NCBI RefSeq assembly: GCF_014635665.1
Contig: NZ_BMDG01000005.1
Coordinates: forward strand, 277,241 to 341,240
Direction of reading: 5' to 3'
Origin: Isoptericola cucumis
GTDB taxonomy: Bacteria > Actinomycetota > Actinomycetes > Actinomycetales > Cellulomonadaceae
Length of the DNA stretch: 64,000 bases
The position numbers were made by a program, and so were the translations under genes. The notes beneath the pieces were generated by a model that saw only the letters and a list, made by a program, of their open reading frames with translations, searched no databases and was not told where the DNA came from. The stretch's first letter is position 1. The number at the start of each line of letters is the position of its first letter. This document shows, piece after piece, positions 46,520 through 59,502 of the stretch.

Positions 46520-47310
46520 CCCGTCGTGCGGGTCGCGACGGCGAAGACGCGGCGGAAGGCCAGCGGCGTGCCGTACGGGCGCCGCGGGTAGGCCTCCCGG
46601 AGGGCCGCGCCGAAGTCGGCGTCGAACCGGGCGCGCAGGTCGGTGCCGTGCGCGATGTCGTGGGCGTCGAGCGCGTGCAGCACCGGCTGCGCGCCGGTCG
46701 CGGAGATCCAGCGCAGCACCGGGTCGTCGCCGTCGAGCACGTGGGTGTACGTGGTCTCCCAGGTGTCGACCTCCCAGCCGGGGGCGGCGAGCGCCGTCAG
46801 GTAGTCGGCGGGGTCGCCCACGGCCCGGCGCTCCACCGGCCCCACGACGGCGGCGTACGGCTCGCGGGCGGCCACCTCGCGCAGCAGCCGGTGGCTCGGC
46901 GCGTCGTGGTTGCCCGGGACGGAGAAGGCGAACGTCTGCCGGGCGGTCGCGGCGAGCGCCGGCAACAGCTCGAGGTGGCCGGGCACCCACTGCAGGGTGG
47001 CGTTGCTGATGACCAGGTCGGCGTCGCCGGCCGGGCCGCGGCCGGCGGCGTGGTCGCGCACGTCGGCGAGCTCGTACCGCCCGTCGGGGTCGGAGGCCCG
47101 TGCCCGGTCGATCATGGCGGGCGACGCGTCGAGCCCGACGAACCTGGCCGCGGGCCACCGCTCGCGCACCACCGAGGTGAGGTGGCCCGGGCCGCAGCCG
47201 AGGTCGACGACGCTCGCCGGCTCGCGGCGCACCCGGGCGACCAGCTCGCCGAAGGGGCGCGACCGCTCGTCGGTGTAGCTCAGGTAGGCGGTGGGGGACC
47301 AGTCGGCCAC
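46492..47310 (-). CDS. tam: Trans-aconitate 2-methyltransferase-like protein
   Basis: A 272-residue SAM-dependent methyltransferase of the Tam family, which methylates trans-aconitate to relieve aconitase inhibition. Family signs are W-x-P-x-x-Y in the first ten residues, RPFGELVARV, SAM motif VVDLGCGPGHLT near 37, FVGLDASPAMIDRAR and NATLQWVPGHL. The GTG at 47310 follows AAGGAG. The upstream 40 bp hold two palindromes (47321-47349), so it is probably repressor-controlled. The 3' end overlaps the convergent secreted-protein gene by 28 bp. Confidence 0.82.
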   Translation of the reverse strand: MADWSPTAYLSYTDERSRPFGELVARVRREPASVVDLGCGPGHLTSVVRERWPAARFVGLDASPAMIDRARASDPDGRYELADVRDHAAGRGPAGDADLVISNATLQWVPGHLELLPALAATARQTFAFSVPGNHDAPSHRLLREVAAREPYAAVVGPVERRAVGDPADYLTALAAPGWEVDTWETTYTHVLDGDDPVLRWISATGAQPVLHALDAHDIAHGTDLRARFDADFGAALREAYPRRPYGTPLAFRRVFAVATRTTGQNDEASIA

Positions 47311-47320
47311 GGGATCTCCT

Positions 47321-47349
47321 TTGACGTCAAGTATCTTGGCGTCAAGATA
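47321..47349. promoter_or_regulatory. Two palindromic operator candidates upstream of tam
   Basis: TTGACGTCAA (47321-47330) is a perfect palindrome adjoining the ribosome-binding site. TATCTTG-GCGT-CAAGATA (47332-47349) is a 7-4-7 inverted repeat. Both carry the TTG(N)CAA core of MarR-family boxes. No MarR gene is in the window. Confidence 0.55.
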
Positions 47350-47357
47350 TACCGCCT

Positions 47358-48341
47358 CTACGGCACCAGCAGGACCTTGCCCGTGGTGGCGCGGCCCTCG
47401 AGCGCCCGGTGCGCCTGCGCCGCCTCCGCCAGGGGGAACCGTGCGCCGACCCGCACGTCGAGGTCGCCCCGCGCGGCCGACCCCAGGACCTCGGAGGCGC
47501 GCCACTCGAGCTCGCCGCGCGTGAGGGTGTAGTGCGCCAGGGTCGGCCGGGTCAGGTAGAGGGACCCGCCCGAGTTGAGGCGCTGCGGGTCGAACGGTGG
47601 CACCTGTCCCGACGCGCCGCCGAACAGCACGAGCGTCCCGCGCGGCCGCAGCGATGCGAGCGACGCGTCGAACGTCGCCCGTCCGACTCCGTCGTACACC
47701 ACGTGCGCGCCCTTGCCGTCGGTCAGGTCCCGCACGACGACGGGGAGCTCGGCGGCGACGTCGTCCATGGCCGCGTAGTCGATCGTGTGGGCGGCGCCCG
47801 CCGCGGACGACAGCGCGGCCTTCTCGGACGTCGAGACCGTGGTGACGACCCGGCCGCCGCGCGCCACGGCGAGCTGCGTCGCGAGCAGGCCGACGCCGCC
47901 GGCACCGGCGGTGAGCAGGACGTCGTGGCCCGGCCCGACCTCGAAGGTCGACGTCACCAGGTAGTGGGCCGTCATCCCCTGGAGGGGCAGGGCGGCGGCC
48001 GTCGCGAGGTCGAGTCCGGCCGGCACGGGGACGGCGTTCGCGGCCGGGACGACGGCGAGCTCGGCGTACGATCCGGGCGCCTCGTTCCACGCGACCTCGT
48101 CGCCGACCGCGAAGCCCGTGACGTCCGGGCCGAGGGCCGCGACCGTGCCCGAGCCCTCGACGCCCACCACGTGCGGGTACTCCATCGCGTAGACGCCCGC
48201 GCGCCGGTACGTGTCGATGAAGTTGACCCCCGCCGCGGCGACACGGACCAGGAGCTCGCCGGGACCCGGGTCGGGGTCGGGGAGCTCGACGGACTGCAGG
48301 ACCTCGGGACCGCCCGCCGCGCGGGCCACCACTGCACGCAT
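47358..48341 (-). CDS. NADPH:quinone oxidoreductase (zeta-crystallin type)
   Basis: A 327-residue zinc-free medium-chain reductase of the QOR family. It has VNFIDTYRRAGVY, HVVGVEGSG, the LPLQGMTAHYLV segment, and Rossmann motif AGAGGVGLLATQLA near 150. No zinc cysteine sets are present, as expected. It reduces quinones by single electrons or related enones. TAGTCT six bases before the ATG overlaps the stop of the upstream methyltransferase gene, so it can be transcribed alone. Confidence 0.9.
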   Translation of the reverse strand: MRAVVARAAGGPEVLQSVELPDPDPGPGELLVRVAAAGVNFIDTYRRAGVYAMEYPHVVGVEGSGTVAALGPDVTGFAVGDEVAWNEAPGSYAELAVVPAANAVPVPAGLDLATAAALPLQGMTAHYLVTSTFEVGPGHDVLLTAGAGGVGLLATQLAVARGGRVVTTVSTSEKAALSSAAGAAHTIDYAAMDDVAAELPVVVRDLTDGKGAHVVYDGVGRATFDASLASLRPRGTLVLFGGASGQVPPFDPQRLNSGGSLYLTRPTLAHYTLTRGELEWRASEVLGSAARGDLDVRVGARFPLAEAAQAHRALEGRATTGKVLLVP

Positions 48342-48347
48342 GCCCCG

Positions 48348-48353
48348 AGACTA
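48348..48353 (-). promoter_or_regulatory. -10 element for the quinone reductase gene
   Basis: TAGTCT on the minus strand ends six bases before the ATG at 48341. It includes the TAG stop of the methyltransferase gene (48351-48353). Confidence 0.5.
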
Positions 48354-49010
48354 CGGCTCGTGGGCGGTCGCGAGAACGGGCGTGCCGTCCGTGCCGAGCT
48401 CGCCGAGCAGGAACGCGTCGCCGTCGACGTGGCGCCATGCCGCGTGCCGCCGCAGCCGGAGCCCGGTGCCCGCCGCGGATGCGGCGAGCCGCTCGGGCGT
48501 CGCGAACCGCTCGTGGTGGACCGGGAACGGGGGGCGCGCCCGGGCCGGCCGGGCGAAGGCGGTGAACGTCGCGGTGACGGCGCGGCCGCCGGGCCGCAGG
48601 ACGCGCGCCCACTCGGCCAGCGCGGCGTGCGGGTCGGGCAGCAGGTGCAGCGCCGTCACGCAGGTGACCAGGTCCACGGAGGCGTCCGCGAGCGGCAGGG
48701 CGGCGGCGTCGGCCCGCAGCAGCGTCGCCTGCGGCAGCTCACGGCGCGCGACGGCGAGCATGTCCGGCGACAGGTCGACGCCGGTCGTCCGCACGGTCGT
48801 GCCCGACGACGCGTGGAGGGCACGCAGCACCAGGCCGGTCCCGGTCGCGACGTCGAGCACGTCGGCGACGCCGTCCAGCGTCGCGAACGCGGCGACCGCG
48901 GCCGCCAGGTCGCGGTGCATCCGGCTCTCGTCATAGGTCGCAGACCGCGCGTCGTAGGCCGCCGCGACCGCAGCGGCGACGTCGACCGAAGGGGTGGAGG
49001 TGCTGGTCAC
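48351..49010 (-). CDS. Class I SAM-dependent methyltransferase
   Basis: A 219-residue methyltransferase (UbiE/COQ5-like fold). SAM motif I is VLDVATGTGLVLRAL near residue 50, then GVDLSPDMLAVARREL near 75 and the VLRPGGRAV post-motif near 140. Substrate unknown. GTG start at 49010, with TAGGGT seven bases upstream and no ribosome-binding site. It diverges from the GNAT gene, whose start is only 23 bp away. Confidence 0.85.
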   Translation of the reverse strand: MTSTSTPSVDVAAAVAAAYDARSATYDESRMHRDLAAAVAAFATLDGVADVLDVATGTGLVLRALHASSGTTVRTTGVDLSPDMLAVARRELPQATLLRADAAALPLADASVDLVTCVTALHLLPDPHAALAEWARVLRPGGRAVTATFTAFARPARARPPFPVHHERFATPERLAASAAGTGLRLRRHAAWRHVDGDAFLLGELGTDGTPVLATAHEP

Positions 49011-49017
49011 GACGACG

Positions 49018-49027
49018 ACCCTATGCT
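49018..49027. promoter_or_regulatory. Overlapping divergent -10 elements
   Basis: Minus-strand TAGGGT (49018-49023) serves the methyltransferase and plus-strand TATGCT (49022-49027) serves the GNAT gene. They overlap by two bases and lie seven and six bases from the respective start codons. Confidence 0.6.
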
Positions 49028-49033
49028 GCCGCT

Positions 49034-49549
49034 GTGACCCGAGAACCCGACCCGACCCTCACCGTCCGCCCCGCGACCGACGCCGACTGGCCGCACCTGT
49101 GGCCGATCGTCGAGGCCGTGGTGCGCGAGGGCGAGACGTACGTGTACCCGCTGGACCTCACGAGCGACCAGGCGCGCGAGGTCTGGATGGAGCGGCCGCC
49201 CGGGCGGACCGTGGTCGCCGAGGCAGGCGACGGCACGCTGCTCGGGACCGCCAAGATGGGGCCGAACAGGCCCGGGCACGGGGACCACGTGGGGACGGCG
49301 TCGTTCATGGTCTCGCCCGCAGCCCGCGGGAAGGGCGTGGGGCGCGCGCTCGGGGAGCACGTGGTCGCCTGGCACCGGGAGCAGGGCTACCGCGGCATCC
49401 AGTTCAACGCGGTCGTGGAGTCGAACACGTCGGCCGTGCGGCTGTGGCGGTCGCTGGGGTTCGAGATCGTCGGCACCGTGCCGGGCGCCTTCCGCAGCCC
49501 GGCGCACGGCTACGTGGGGCTGCACGTGATGTATCTCGCGCTGCGCTGA
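49034..49549 (+). CDS. GNAT-family N-acetyltransferase
   Basis: A 171-residue acetyltransferase. The acetyl-CoA loop (SPAARGKGVGRALGEHVV, matching R/Q-x-x-G-x-G/A) is near residues 97-115, and the C-terminal NTSAVRLWRSLGFEIVGT is typical. The acceptor is unknown; sequence is similar in style to L-amino-acid or phosphinothricin acetyltransferase-like members. GTG start, leaderless by the -10 position. Confidence 0.85.
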   Translation: MTREPDPTLTVRPATDADWPHLWPIVEAVVREGETYVYPLDLTSDQAREVWMERPPGRTVVAEAGDGTLLGTAKMGPNRPGHGDHVGTASFMVSPAARGKGVGRALGEHVVAWHREQGYRGIQFNAVVESNTSAVRLWRSLGFEIVGTVPGAFRSPAHGYVGLHVMYLALR

Positions 49550-49593
49550 GCCCCGGCGGAGCCGACCACTTCGCGGACGGGCGTCATCCGGAG

Positions 49594-49619
49594 TGCATAG
49601 GTATGTATAGTGCTGCATA
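49594..49619 (+). promoter_or_regulatory. argC promoter with ARG-box half sites
   Basis: TATAGT (49606-49611) ends seven bases before the ATG at 49619, so the mRNA is probably leaderless. TGCATA occurs at 49594-49599 and 49614-49619, two helical turns apart and flanking the -10. This resembles actinobacterial ARG boxes. ArgR is encoded in the same operon. Confidence 0.6.
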
Positions 49620-50704
49620 TGGTCAGCACTCAGCCGCAGCTCCGCGTCGCGGTGGCGGGCGCGTCCGGGTACGCCGGGGGAGAGTTCCTCCGGCTCGCCG
49701 CCGGGCACCCGCATCTCGAGGTCGGCACCGTCACGGCGCACTCGAACGCCGGCTCGCGCCTCGGCGAGCTGCAGCCGCACCTGCGCTCGCTCGCCGGCCG
49801 CGTCCTCGCGCCCACGACCCCCGAGGCGCTCGCGGGCCACGACGTGGTCGTGCTCGGCCTGCCCCACGGGGCGTCCGGCGAGGTCGCCGCGCAGCTGCCC
49901 GACGACGTCCTGGTGCTCGACCTCGGGGCCGACCACCGACTCGCCTCCGCCGCCGACTGGGAGAGCTTCTACGGCTCGCCGCACGCCGGCACCTGGCCGT
50001 ACGGGCTGCCCGAGCTGATCCACGCCGACGGCGCGGGTGCCGTCACCGGCCACCAGCGCGACCACCTCGCCGGCGCCCGCCGGGTCGCCGTGCCCGGCTG
50101 CAACGTCACCGCGGTGACGCTCGCCCTGCAGCCCGGGGTGGCGGCGGGCCTGGTGCGCCCCGCCGACGTCGTCGCCGTCCTCGCCAACGGCTACTCCGGC
50201 GCGGGCAAGGCGCTCAAGCCGCACCTGCTGGCCGCCGAGGGCCTCGGCTCCGCGGCCCCGTACGCCGTGGGCGGCACGCACCGGCACATCCCGGAGATCA
50301 CGCAGAACCTGCGCAGCGCCGGGGCCGACGACGTGTCGATCAGCTTCACCCCGACCCTCGTGCCGATGTCCCGCGGCATCCTCGCCACCGTCACCGCGCG
50401 CCTCGCGCCCGGCCACGAGGACGCGACGGCCGACGACGTGCGCGCCGTCTGGCACGACGCCTACGCGGGCGAGCCGTTCGTCGACCTGCTGCCCGCCGGC
50501 CAGTGGCCCTCGACCGCCGCGACCCTTGGCGCCAACACCGCGCTCGTCCAGGTGACGCTCGACCGCGCGGCCGGGCGGGTCGTCGCCGTCGTCGCGATCG
50601 ACAACCTGGTCAAGGGCACCGCCGGGCAGGCGGTCCAGGCCATGAACCTCGCTCTCGGCCTGCCGGAGACGGCCGGCCTCGTCACCGAAGGAGTCGCACC
50701 ATGA
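49619..50704 (+). CDS. argC: N-acetyl-gamma-glutamyl-phosphate reductase
   Basis: Third step of arginine synthesis, NADPH-dependent. 361 residues; the cofactor motif [15 protein letters not shown] is at the N-terminus and the catalytic Cys is in [13 protein letters not shown] near 160 (family usually PGCYPTA, so Tyr-Pro is replaced by Asn-Val). I chose the ATG at 49619 rather than the GTG at 49610, because the -10 TATAGT overlaps the latter. The stop overlaps the argJ ATG by four bases. Confidence 0.96.
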   Translation: MVSTQPQLRVAVAGASGYAGGEFLRLAAGHPHLEVGTVTAHSNAGSRLGELQPHLRSLAGRVLAPTTPEALAGHDVVVLGLPHGASGEVAAQLPDDVLVLDLGADHRLASAADWESFYGSPHAGTWPYGLPELIHADGAGAVTGHQRDHLAGARRVAVPGCNVTAVTLALQPGVAAGLVRPADVVAVLANGYSGAGKALKPHLLAAEGLGSAAPYAVGGTHRHIPEITQNLRSAGADDVSISFTPTLVPMSRGILATVTARLAPGHEDATADDVRAVWHDAYAGEPFVDLLPAGQWPSTAATLGANTALVQVTLDRAAGRVVAVVAIDNLVKGTAGQAVQAMNLALGLPETAGLVTEGVAP

Positions 50705-51882
50705 GCGTCACCGCCGCCCAGGGGTTCCGGGCTGCCGGCGTCACCGCGGGCCTCAAGGCCTCCGGCACCCCGGACCTCGCGCTCGTCGTCAACGACGGAC
50801 CTCGGCACACCGCCGCGGCCGTCTTCACGACCAACCGTGTGGTCGGCGCGCCCGTGATGTGGTCGCGACAGGCGGTCAAGGACGGCGCCGCGCGCGCCGT
50901 CGTGCTCAACTCGGGCGGCGCCAACGTGTGCACGGGCCCTGGGGGCTTCCAGGACGCGCACGCGACCGCGGAAGCGGTGGCCGAGGCCCTCGGGATCGGT
51001 GCGATCGACGTGCTCGTGGCCTCGACCGGCCTCATCGGCGTGCGTCTGGCCGCCGAGAAGCTCGTGGCGGGCGTGCCCGTCGCGGCAGGCTCGCTCGCGG
51101 ACGACGACGCCGCCGGGACCGCGGCCGCGACGGCCATCATGACGACCGACACGGTGCCGAAGACGGCGGTGCGGACGATCGAGACGCCCGACGGCACGGT
51201 CACGGTGGGCGGGATGGCCAAGGGCGCCGGCATGCTCGCGCCCGCGCTGGCCACGATGCTCTGCGTGATCACGACGGACGCCGACGTGGACCCCGCGGCG
51301 GCCGACGCCGCGCTGCGCAGCGCGACCCGGGAGACCTTCGACCGCGTCGACTCCGACGGTGCCATGTCCACCTCGGACACCGTGGTGCTCATGGCCTCGG
51401 GCGCCTCCGGGGCGACGCCGGAACCGGCCGCGCTCACCGCCGCCGTCACCGCCGTGTGCGCGGACCTGGCTCGGCAGCTGGTCGCCGACGCCGAGGGCGC
51501 GTCCCACGAGATCGCCATCACGGTCACGAACGCCACCACCGAGGACGCGGCCCTCGCCGTCGCGCGTGCCGTCAGCCGGTCCAACCTCGTCAAGGCCGCG
51601 ATCTTCGGCAACGACCCCAACTGGGGCCGCATCCTCTCGCAGGTCGGTACGGTCTCGGAGGAGGTCGCGCCGTTCGACCCGCTGGAGCTCGACGTCAGCG
51701 TGAACGGGGTCATGGTCTGCAAGGCGGGCGGGGCGCACGAGTCGCCCGACAAGGTCGATCTCGGCGCGTCGCGCGGCGTGGACATCACGGTCGACCTGCA
51801 CGCAGGGGACGCCGAGGTCACTCTCTGGACGAACGACCTCACCCACGCGTACGTCCACGAGAACAGCGCGTACAGCTCATGA
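50701..51882 (+). CDS. argJ: Glutamate N-acetyltransferase / amino-acid acetyltransferase
   Basis: Recycles the acetyl group from N-acetylornithine to glutamate. 393 residues, synthesised as a precursor that cleaves itself before a Thr in the [13 protein letters not shown] segment near 182; the preceding [10 protein letters not shown] motif is intact. NDPNWGR near 302 is typical. ATGA overlaps link it to argC upstream and argB downstream. Whether it is bifunctional (also using acetyl-CoA) cannot be decided here; no argA is in the window. Confidence 0.96.
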   Translation: MSVTAAQGFRAAGVTAGLKASGTPDLALVVNDGPRHTAAAVFTTNRVVGAPVMWSRQAVKDGAARAVVLNSGGANVCTGPGGFQDAHATAEAVAEALGIGAIDVLVASTGLIGVRLAAEKLVAGVPVAAGSLADDDAAGTAAATAIMTTDTVPKTAVRTIETPDGTVTVGGMAKGAGMLAPALATMLCVITTDADVDPAAADAALRSATRETFDRVDSDGAMSTSDTVVLMASGASGATPEPAALTAAVTAVCADLARQLVADAEGASHEIAITVTNATTEDAALAVARAVSRSNLVKAAIFGNDPNWGRILSQVGTVSEEVAPFDPLELDVSVNGVMVCKAGGAHESPDKVDLGASRGVDITVDLHAGDAEVTLWTNDLTHAYVHENSAYSS

Positions 51883-52798
51883 GCAGCGACGTCGTGAACG
51901 GGCTGCGGCCCGGTCAGAAGGCCGAGGTGCTCCTCGAGGCACTGCCGTGGCTGCAGGAGTTCGCGGGTGCGCTCGTCGTCGTCAAGTACGGCGGCAACGC
52001 GATGATCGACGACGAGCTCAAGGCCGCCTTCGCCCAGGACATGGTCTTCCTGCGCCAGGTGGGGCTGCGCCCCGTCGTCGTGCACGGCGGCGGCCCGCAG
52101 ATCAACGCGATGCTCGAGCGGCTGGACATCGCCAGCGAGTTCCGCGGCGGCCTGCGCGTCACGACGCCCGAGGCGATGGATGTGGTGCGGATGGTCCTCA
52201 CCGGCCAGGTCTCCCGGGAGCTGGTCGGGCTGATCAACGCGCACGGCCCGCGGGCCGTCGGCCTCTCGGGCGAGGACGGCGGGCTCTTCGGCGCGTCGCG
52301 CCGGCACGCCGTCGTCGACGGCGAGCCCGTCGACGTCGGCCTCGTGGGCGACGTCGTCGAGGTGCACCCCGCGGCGGTGCAGGACCTGCTCGACGCGGGC
52401 CGCATCCCCGTGGTCTCCACGGTCGCCCCCGACGTCGACGACCCGACCCAGGTGCTCAACGTCAACGCCGACACGGCCGCGGCGGCGCTCGCGGTGGCGC
52501 TCGGCGCGACCAAGCTCATCGTCCTCACCGACGTCGAGGGGCTGTACACGTCCTGGCCGGACAAGGACTCGCTCGTCGAGGAGATCGCGGCGGCGGACCT
52601 CGCCGCCCTCCTGCCGAGCCTGTCGGCGGGCATGGTCCCCAAGATGGAGGCCTGCCTGCGGGCCGTGCAGGGCGGGGTGCCGCGCGCCACGGTCATCGAC
52701 GGCCGGCAGCCGCACTCCGTGCTGCTGGAGGTCTTCACCACGCGCGGCAACGGGACCATGGTCGTGCCCGACCCCGCGCCCCCGAAGGAGGTCCCCGC

Positions 52799-52802
<4 letters not shown>
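51879..52802 (+). CDS. argB: Acetylglutamate kinase
   Basis: Phosphorylates N-acetylglutamate; usually the arginine-feedback step. 307 residues with VVKYGGNAM near 33, [10 protein letters not shown] near 69, [12 protein letters not shown] near 200 and the [13 protein letters not shown] motif near 250. The N-terminal helix preceding the kinase fold ([20 protein letters not shown]) is the type seen in arginine-sensitive hexameric enzymes. Overlaps of four bases on both sides. Confidence 0.97.
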
Positions 52803-54099
<1,297 letters not shown>

Positions 54100-54100
<1 letters not shown>

Positions 54101-55032
54101 TGCCCCGACACTTCCTGCGCGACGACGACCTCACCCCCGACGAGCAGCGCGAGGTGCTCGAGCTGGGCATGGCCTTGCGCGAGGACCGCTTCGCCCGCAC
54201 CCCGCTCGCGGGCCCGCAGGGCGTCGCGATCCTGTTCGACAAGCCGACCCTGCGCACGCAGGTGTCGTTCTCCACGGGCGTGGCCGAGCTCGGCGGCTTC
54301 CCCGTGGTCGTCGACGGCCGGCTCGCCCAGGTGGGCGTGCGGGAGTCGGTGGCCGACGTCACCCGGGTGCTCGACCGCCAGGTCTCCGCGATCGTGTGGC
54401 GGACCTTCGGCCAGGAGCGGATCGAGGAGATGGCGGCCGTCTCGCGCGTGCCCGTCGTCAACGCGCTGACCGACGGCTTCCACCCGTGCCAGATCCTCGC
54501 GGACCTGCTCACCGTGGCCCAGCACCGCGGGGGCGTCGCCGCGCTCGCCGGGCGCCGCCTCGCCTACGTCGGGGACGCGGCCAACAACATGGCCGCGTCC
54601 TACCTGCTCGGCGGCGTGACCGCCGGGCTGCACGTCTCCGTGGCGGGGCCGCAGGGTTACCTGCCGCCGGCCGACGTCGTGGCGCGGGCCGAGCAGATCG
54701 CGGCCGCGACCGGGGGCTCCGTGTCCGTGACCACCGACGTGCGGGCAGCCGTCGCGGGGGCCGACGTCGTCGCCGCCGACACCTGGGTGTCGATGGGCGA
54801 CGAGGACGAGGCCGCCGAGCGCCTGGCCGCGCTGGACGGCTACCGCGTCGACGAGGCGCTGATGTCGGCCGCGGCCGACGACGCGATCTTCCTGCACTGC
54901 CTGCCGGCCTACCGCGGCAAGGAGGTCACCGCCGAGGTGATCGACGGCCCGCGCTCGGTCGTGTGGGACGAGGCGGAGAACCGCCTGCACGCGCAGAAGG
55001 CGCTGCTGACCTGGCTCCTGGAGCAGCGATGA
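54100..55032 (+). CDS. argF: Ornithine carbamoyltransferase with variant phosphate loop
   Basis: Makes citrulline from ornithine and carbamoyl phosphate. 310 residues. Ornithine-side motifs are standard: [10 protein letters not shown] near 127, DTWVSMG near 227, HCLPAYRG near 267. The carbamoyl-phosphate loop, normally S-T-R-T-R, reads T-L-R-T-Q ([12 protein letters not shown] near 46-57), so the central Arg-Thr is kept but three positions differ. DTWVSMG argues for ornithine rather than an acylated substrate. The ATG overlaps the argD stop. Confidence 0.93.
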
Positions 55033-55565
55033 GCGACGAGACGACGTCCGCGGCGAGCACCGCGCCGACGACCAAGGCCGCTCGGCACGCCCGCATCATC
55101 GACATCGTGCGCCGCATCTCGATCCACTCCCAGGCAGAGCTGGCCCGGGAGCTCGCCGAGGCGGGCGTCTCCGTCACGCAGGGCACGCTCTCGCGCGACC
55201 TCATCGAGCTGCGGGCGGAGAAGGTGCGCAGCTCGTCCGGCGCGCTGGTGTACGCGGTGCCCGGGGAGGGCGGCGACCGCAGCGTGCAGGCGGCGGGCGT
55301 CGGGGAGCACGACACCGAGTACGTCGCGGCGCGGCTCGCGCGGCTGTGCAACGACCTGCTGGTCTCCGCCGAGGCGTCCGCCAACCTCGTGGTGCTGCGC
55401 ACCCCGCCGGGGGCGGCGAACTACCTCGCCTCCGCCATCGACCACTCCGTCTTCCCGGGCGTCCTGGGCTCCATCGCCGGGGACGACACGATCCTGGTCA
55501 TCGCCCGCGACCCGCTGGGCGGCGACGAGCTCGCCCGGCGGTTCCTCGAGCTGACCGCACCCTGA
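55029..55565 (+). CDS. argR: Arginine repressor
   Basis: Hexameric repressor/activator that binds ARG boxes with arginine. 178 residues: winged-helix domain ([37 protein letters not shown], here [15 protein letters not shown] and [10 protein letters not shown], about 25-75) and a C-terminal arginine-binding domain with [19 protein letters not shown] core ([14 protein letters not shown] near 125) and [11 protein letters not shown] near 155. Overlaps argF by four bases. ARG-box-like half sites lie before argC. Confidence 0.96.
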   Translation: MSDETTSAASTAPTTKAARHARIIDIVRRISIHSQAELARELAEAGVSVTQGTLSRDLIELRAEKVRSSSGALVYAVPGEGGDRSVQAAGVGEHDTEYVAARLARLCNDLLVSAEASANLVVLRTPPGAANYLASAIDHSVFPGVLGSIAGDDTILVIARDPLGGDELARRFLELTAP

Positions 55566-55595
55566 CCCTCCGCTCCCCACCCTCCGCTCTCACCG

Positions 55596-55613
55596 GGCCG
55601 GCGGCCGCCGGCC
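55596..55613. terminator. 18-bp GC palindrome between argR and argG
   Basis: A perfect 9+9 palindrome (GGCCGGCGG then its complement). It could pause or partly terminate transcription before argG. No U-tract. Confidence 0.35.
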
Positions 55614-55654
55614 TGCCAGACTTGAACCACACCCACGCAAGGAAGAGAAGACCC

Positions 55655-58358
<2,704 letters not shown>

Positions 58359-58372
58359 TCACCTCGCCCCGC

Positions 58373-58442
58373 CGACCGTGCGGTCCCTCCAGGGCGGGCC
58401 TCGGACTCCCGAGGTCTCGCCCGGGGCGGGGCCGCACGGTCG
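58373..58442 (+). terminator. Arg operon terminator-like hairpin
   Basis: Outer arms CGACCGTGCGG (58373-58383) and CCGCACGGTCG (58432-58442) pair perfectly; smaller hairpins (GGGCG/CGCCC, CCTCGG/CCGAGG) nest within. It begins 15 bp after the argH stop. Confidence 0.6.
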
Positions 58443-58464
58443 TCGTCGTGACGGAGCGTGCTCG

Positions 58465-59064
58465 ATGACGGTGCCCGACGGCGTGCTGACCTCGCTGGTG
58501 GAGCGGGTGCACGGCTCCGAGCCCCGCCTCCCGGGGCCGGGCGCCCCCGCTCCCTGGCGCACCACGCGGCTGGTCTGCGTCGACGGGCCTGCCGGCTCGG
58601 GCAAGACGACGCTCGCCACGCAGCTCGCGACACGGCTCGCCTGCCAGGTCGTGCACCTGGACGACCTCTACGAGGGCTGGGAGGCGGGGCCCGACGGCGG
58701 CGCGCGGCGGCTGGCCGGGTGGGTGCTGGAGCCGCTGGTCGAGGGCCGGCCCGGGCGCTACCGGCGCTACGACTGGTACGCCGGGCGATACGCCGAGTGG
58801 CGCGACGTCGAGCCGTGGCCGTTCCTCGTCGTCGAGGGGTGCGGCGCGGCCGCGCGTCAGGTGGACCCGTGGGCGGTGCTGCGCGTCTGGGTCGAGGCGG
58901 ACGACGACGAGCGCCTGCGGCGCACCCTGGAGCGCGACGGCGAGGACGCCCGCGACCACCTGCTGCGCTGGATGGCCGACGAGGCGGGGCACTACGCCCG
59001 CGAGCGCACCCGGGAACGGGCCGACGTCCGGCTCGACGGGCGCGGCGACGTCGTGGGGCGCTGA
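58465..59064 (+). CDS. P-loop nucleotide kinase-like protein
   Basis: A 199-residue protein with Walker A GPAGSGKTTLATQLA near residue 41 and a following HLDDLYEGWE motif like uridine-kinase/AAA-ATPase-like kinases. FLVVEGCGAA near 125 may be Walker B. I cannot name a substrate. I chose the ATG at 58465 because the longer frame upstream runs through the arg terminator. It is monocistronic, between arg and padR. Confidence 0.75.
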   Translation: MTVPDGVLTSLVERVHGSEPRLPGPGAPAPWRTTRLVCVDGPAGSGKTTLATQLATRLACQVVHLDDLYEGWEAGPDGGARRLAGWVLEPLVEGRPGRYRRYDWYAGRYAEWRDVEPWPFLVVEGCGAAARQVDPWAVLRVWVEADDDERLRRTLERDGEDARDHLLRWMADEAGHYARERTRERADVRLDGRGDVVGR

Positions 59065-59078
59065 CGGTCGTCCCTCGC

Positions 59079-59131
59079 CTCCATACCTAGGTGCGCTAGG
59101 GTAAGCATCCCTTGCAGCTCTAGGTATGGAG
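59079..59131. promoter_or_regulatory. padR promoter with 12-bp inverted repeat operator
   Basis: CTCCATACCTAG (59079-59090) and CTAGGTATGGAG (59120-59131) are a perfect inverted repeat separated by 29 bases. An extra CTAGG lies at 59096-59100. TAGGGT (59097-59102) is a possible -10. The right arm overlaps the GGAG ribosome-binding site of the PadR gene, so binding could block both transcription and translation. Confidence 0.65.
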
Positions 59132-59136
59132 ACGTC

Positions 59137-59502
59137 GTGCACATCGACAAGGACCTCGTCGCGGCCTCGGCCACGCCGCTCGTCCTCGGCATCCTGGCCG
59201 AGGGCGAGTCGTACGGTTACGCCATCGCCAAACGGGTGGGCGAGCTCTCGGGCGGCCGCATGCAGTGGACGGACGGCATGCTCTACCCGTTGCTGCACCG
59301 GCTCGAGCGGCTGGAGCTCGTGTCCTCCTCGTGGGGGACGTCCGACGCCGGGCGGCGCCGCAAGCACTACGCGATCACCGCCGCGGGCCGCGACGCGCTC
59401 GCCGAGCGCCGGGAGCAGTGGGCCGTGGTCGCCGACGCCCTGCGCCGGGTCTGGCAGGACGTGCAGGAGCGCCCGGCCGCCGTCACCGAGCGGTGGGCGT
59501 GA
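59137..59502 (+). CDS. PadR-family transcriptional regulator
   Basis: A 121-residue winged-helix repressor. Core: LVLGILAEGESYGYAIAKRVGELS near 16-40, MLYPLLHRLERLELV near 48-62 and the wing RRRKHYAITAAGRDAL. GTG start, five bases after GGAG. The stop overlaps the downstream ATG by one base. PadR regulators with a membrane-protein partner usually repress their own operon; the inverted repeat upstream supports this. Confidence 0.92.
   Translation: MHIDKDLVAASATPLVLGILAEGESYGYAIAKRVGELSGGRMQWTDGMLYPLLHRLERLELVSSSWGTSDAGRRRKHYAITAAGRDALAERREQWAVVADALRRVWQDVQERPAAVTERWA

Noticed and set aside
49610..49618. Upstream GTG start for argC
   Set aside because: It overlaps the -10 element; the ATG at 49619 fits the expected transcription start.
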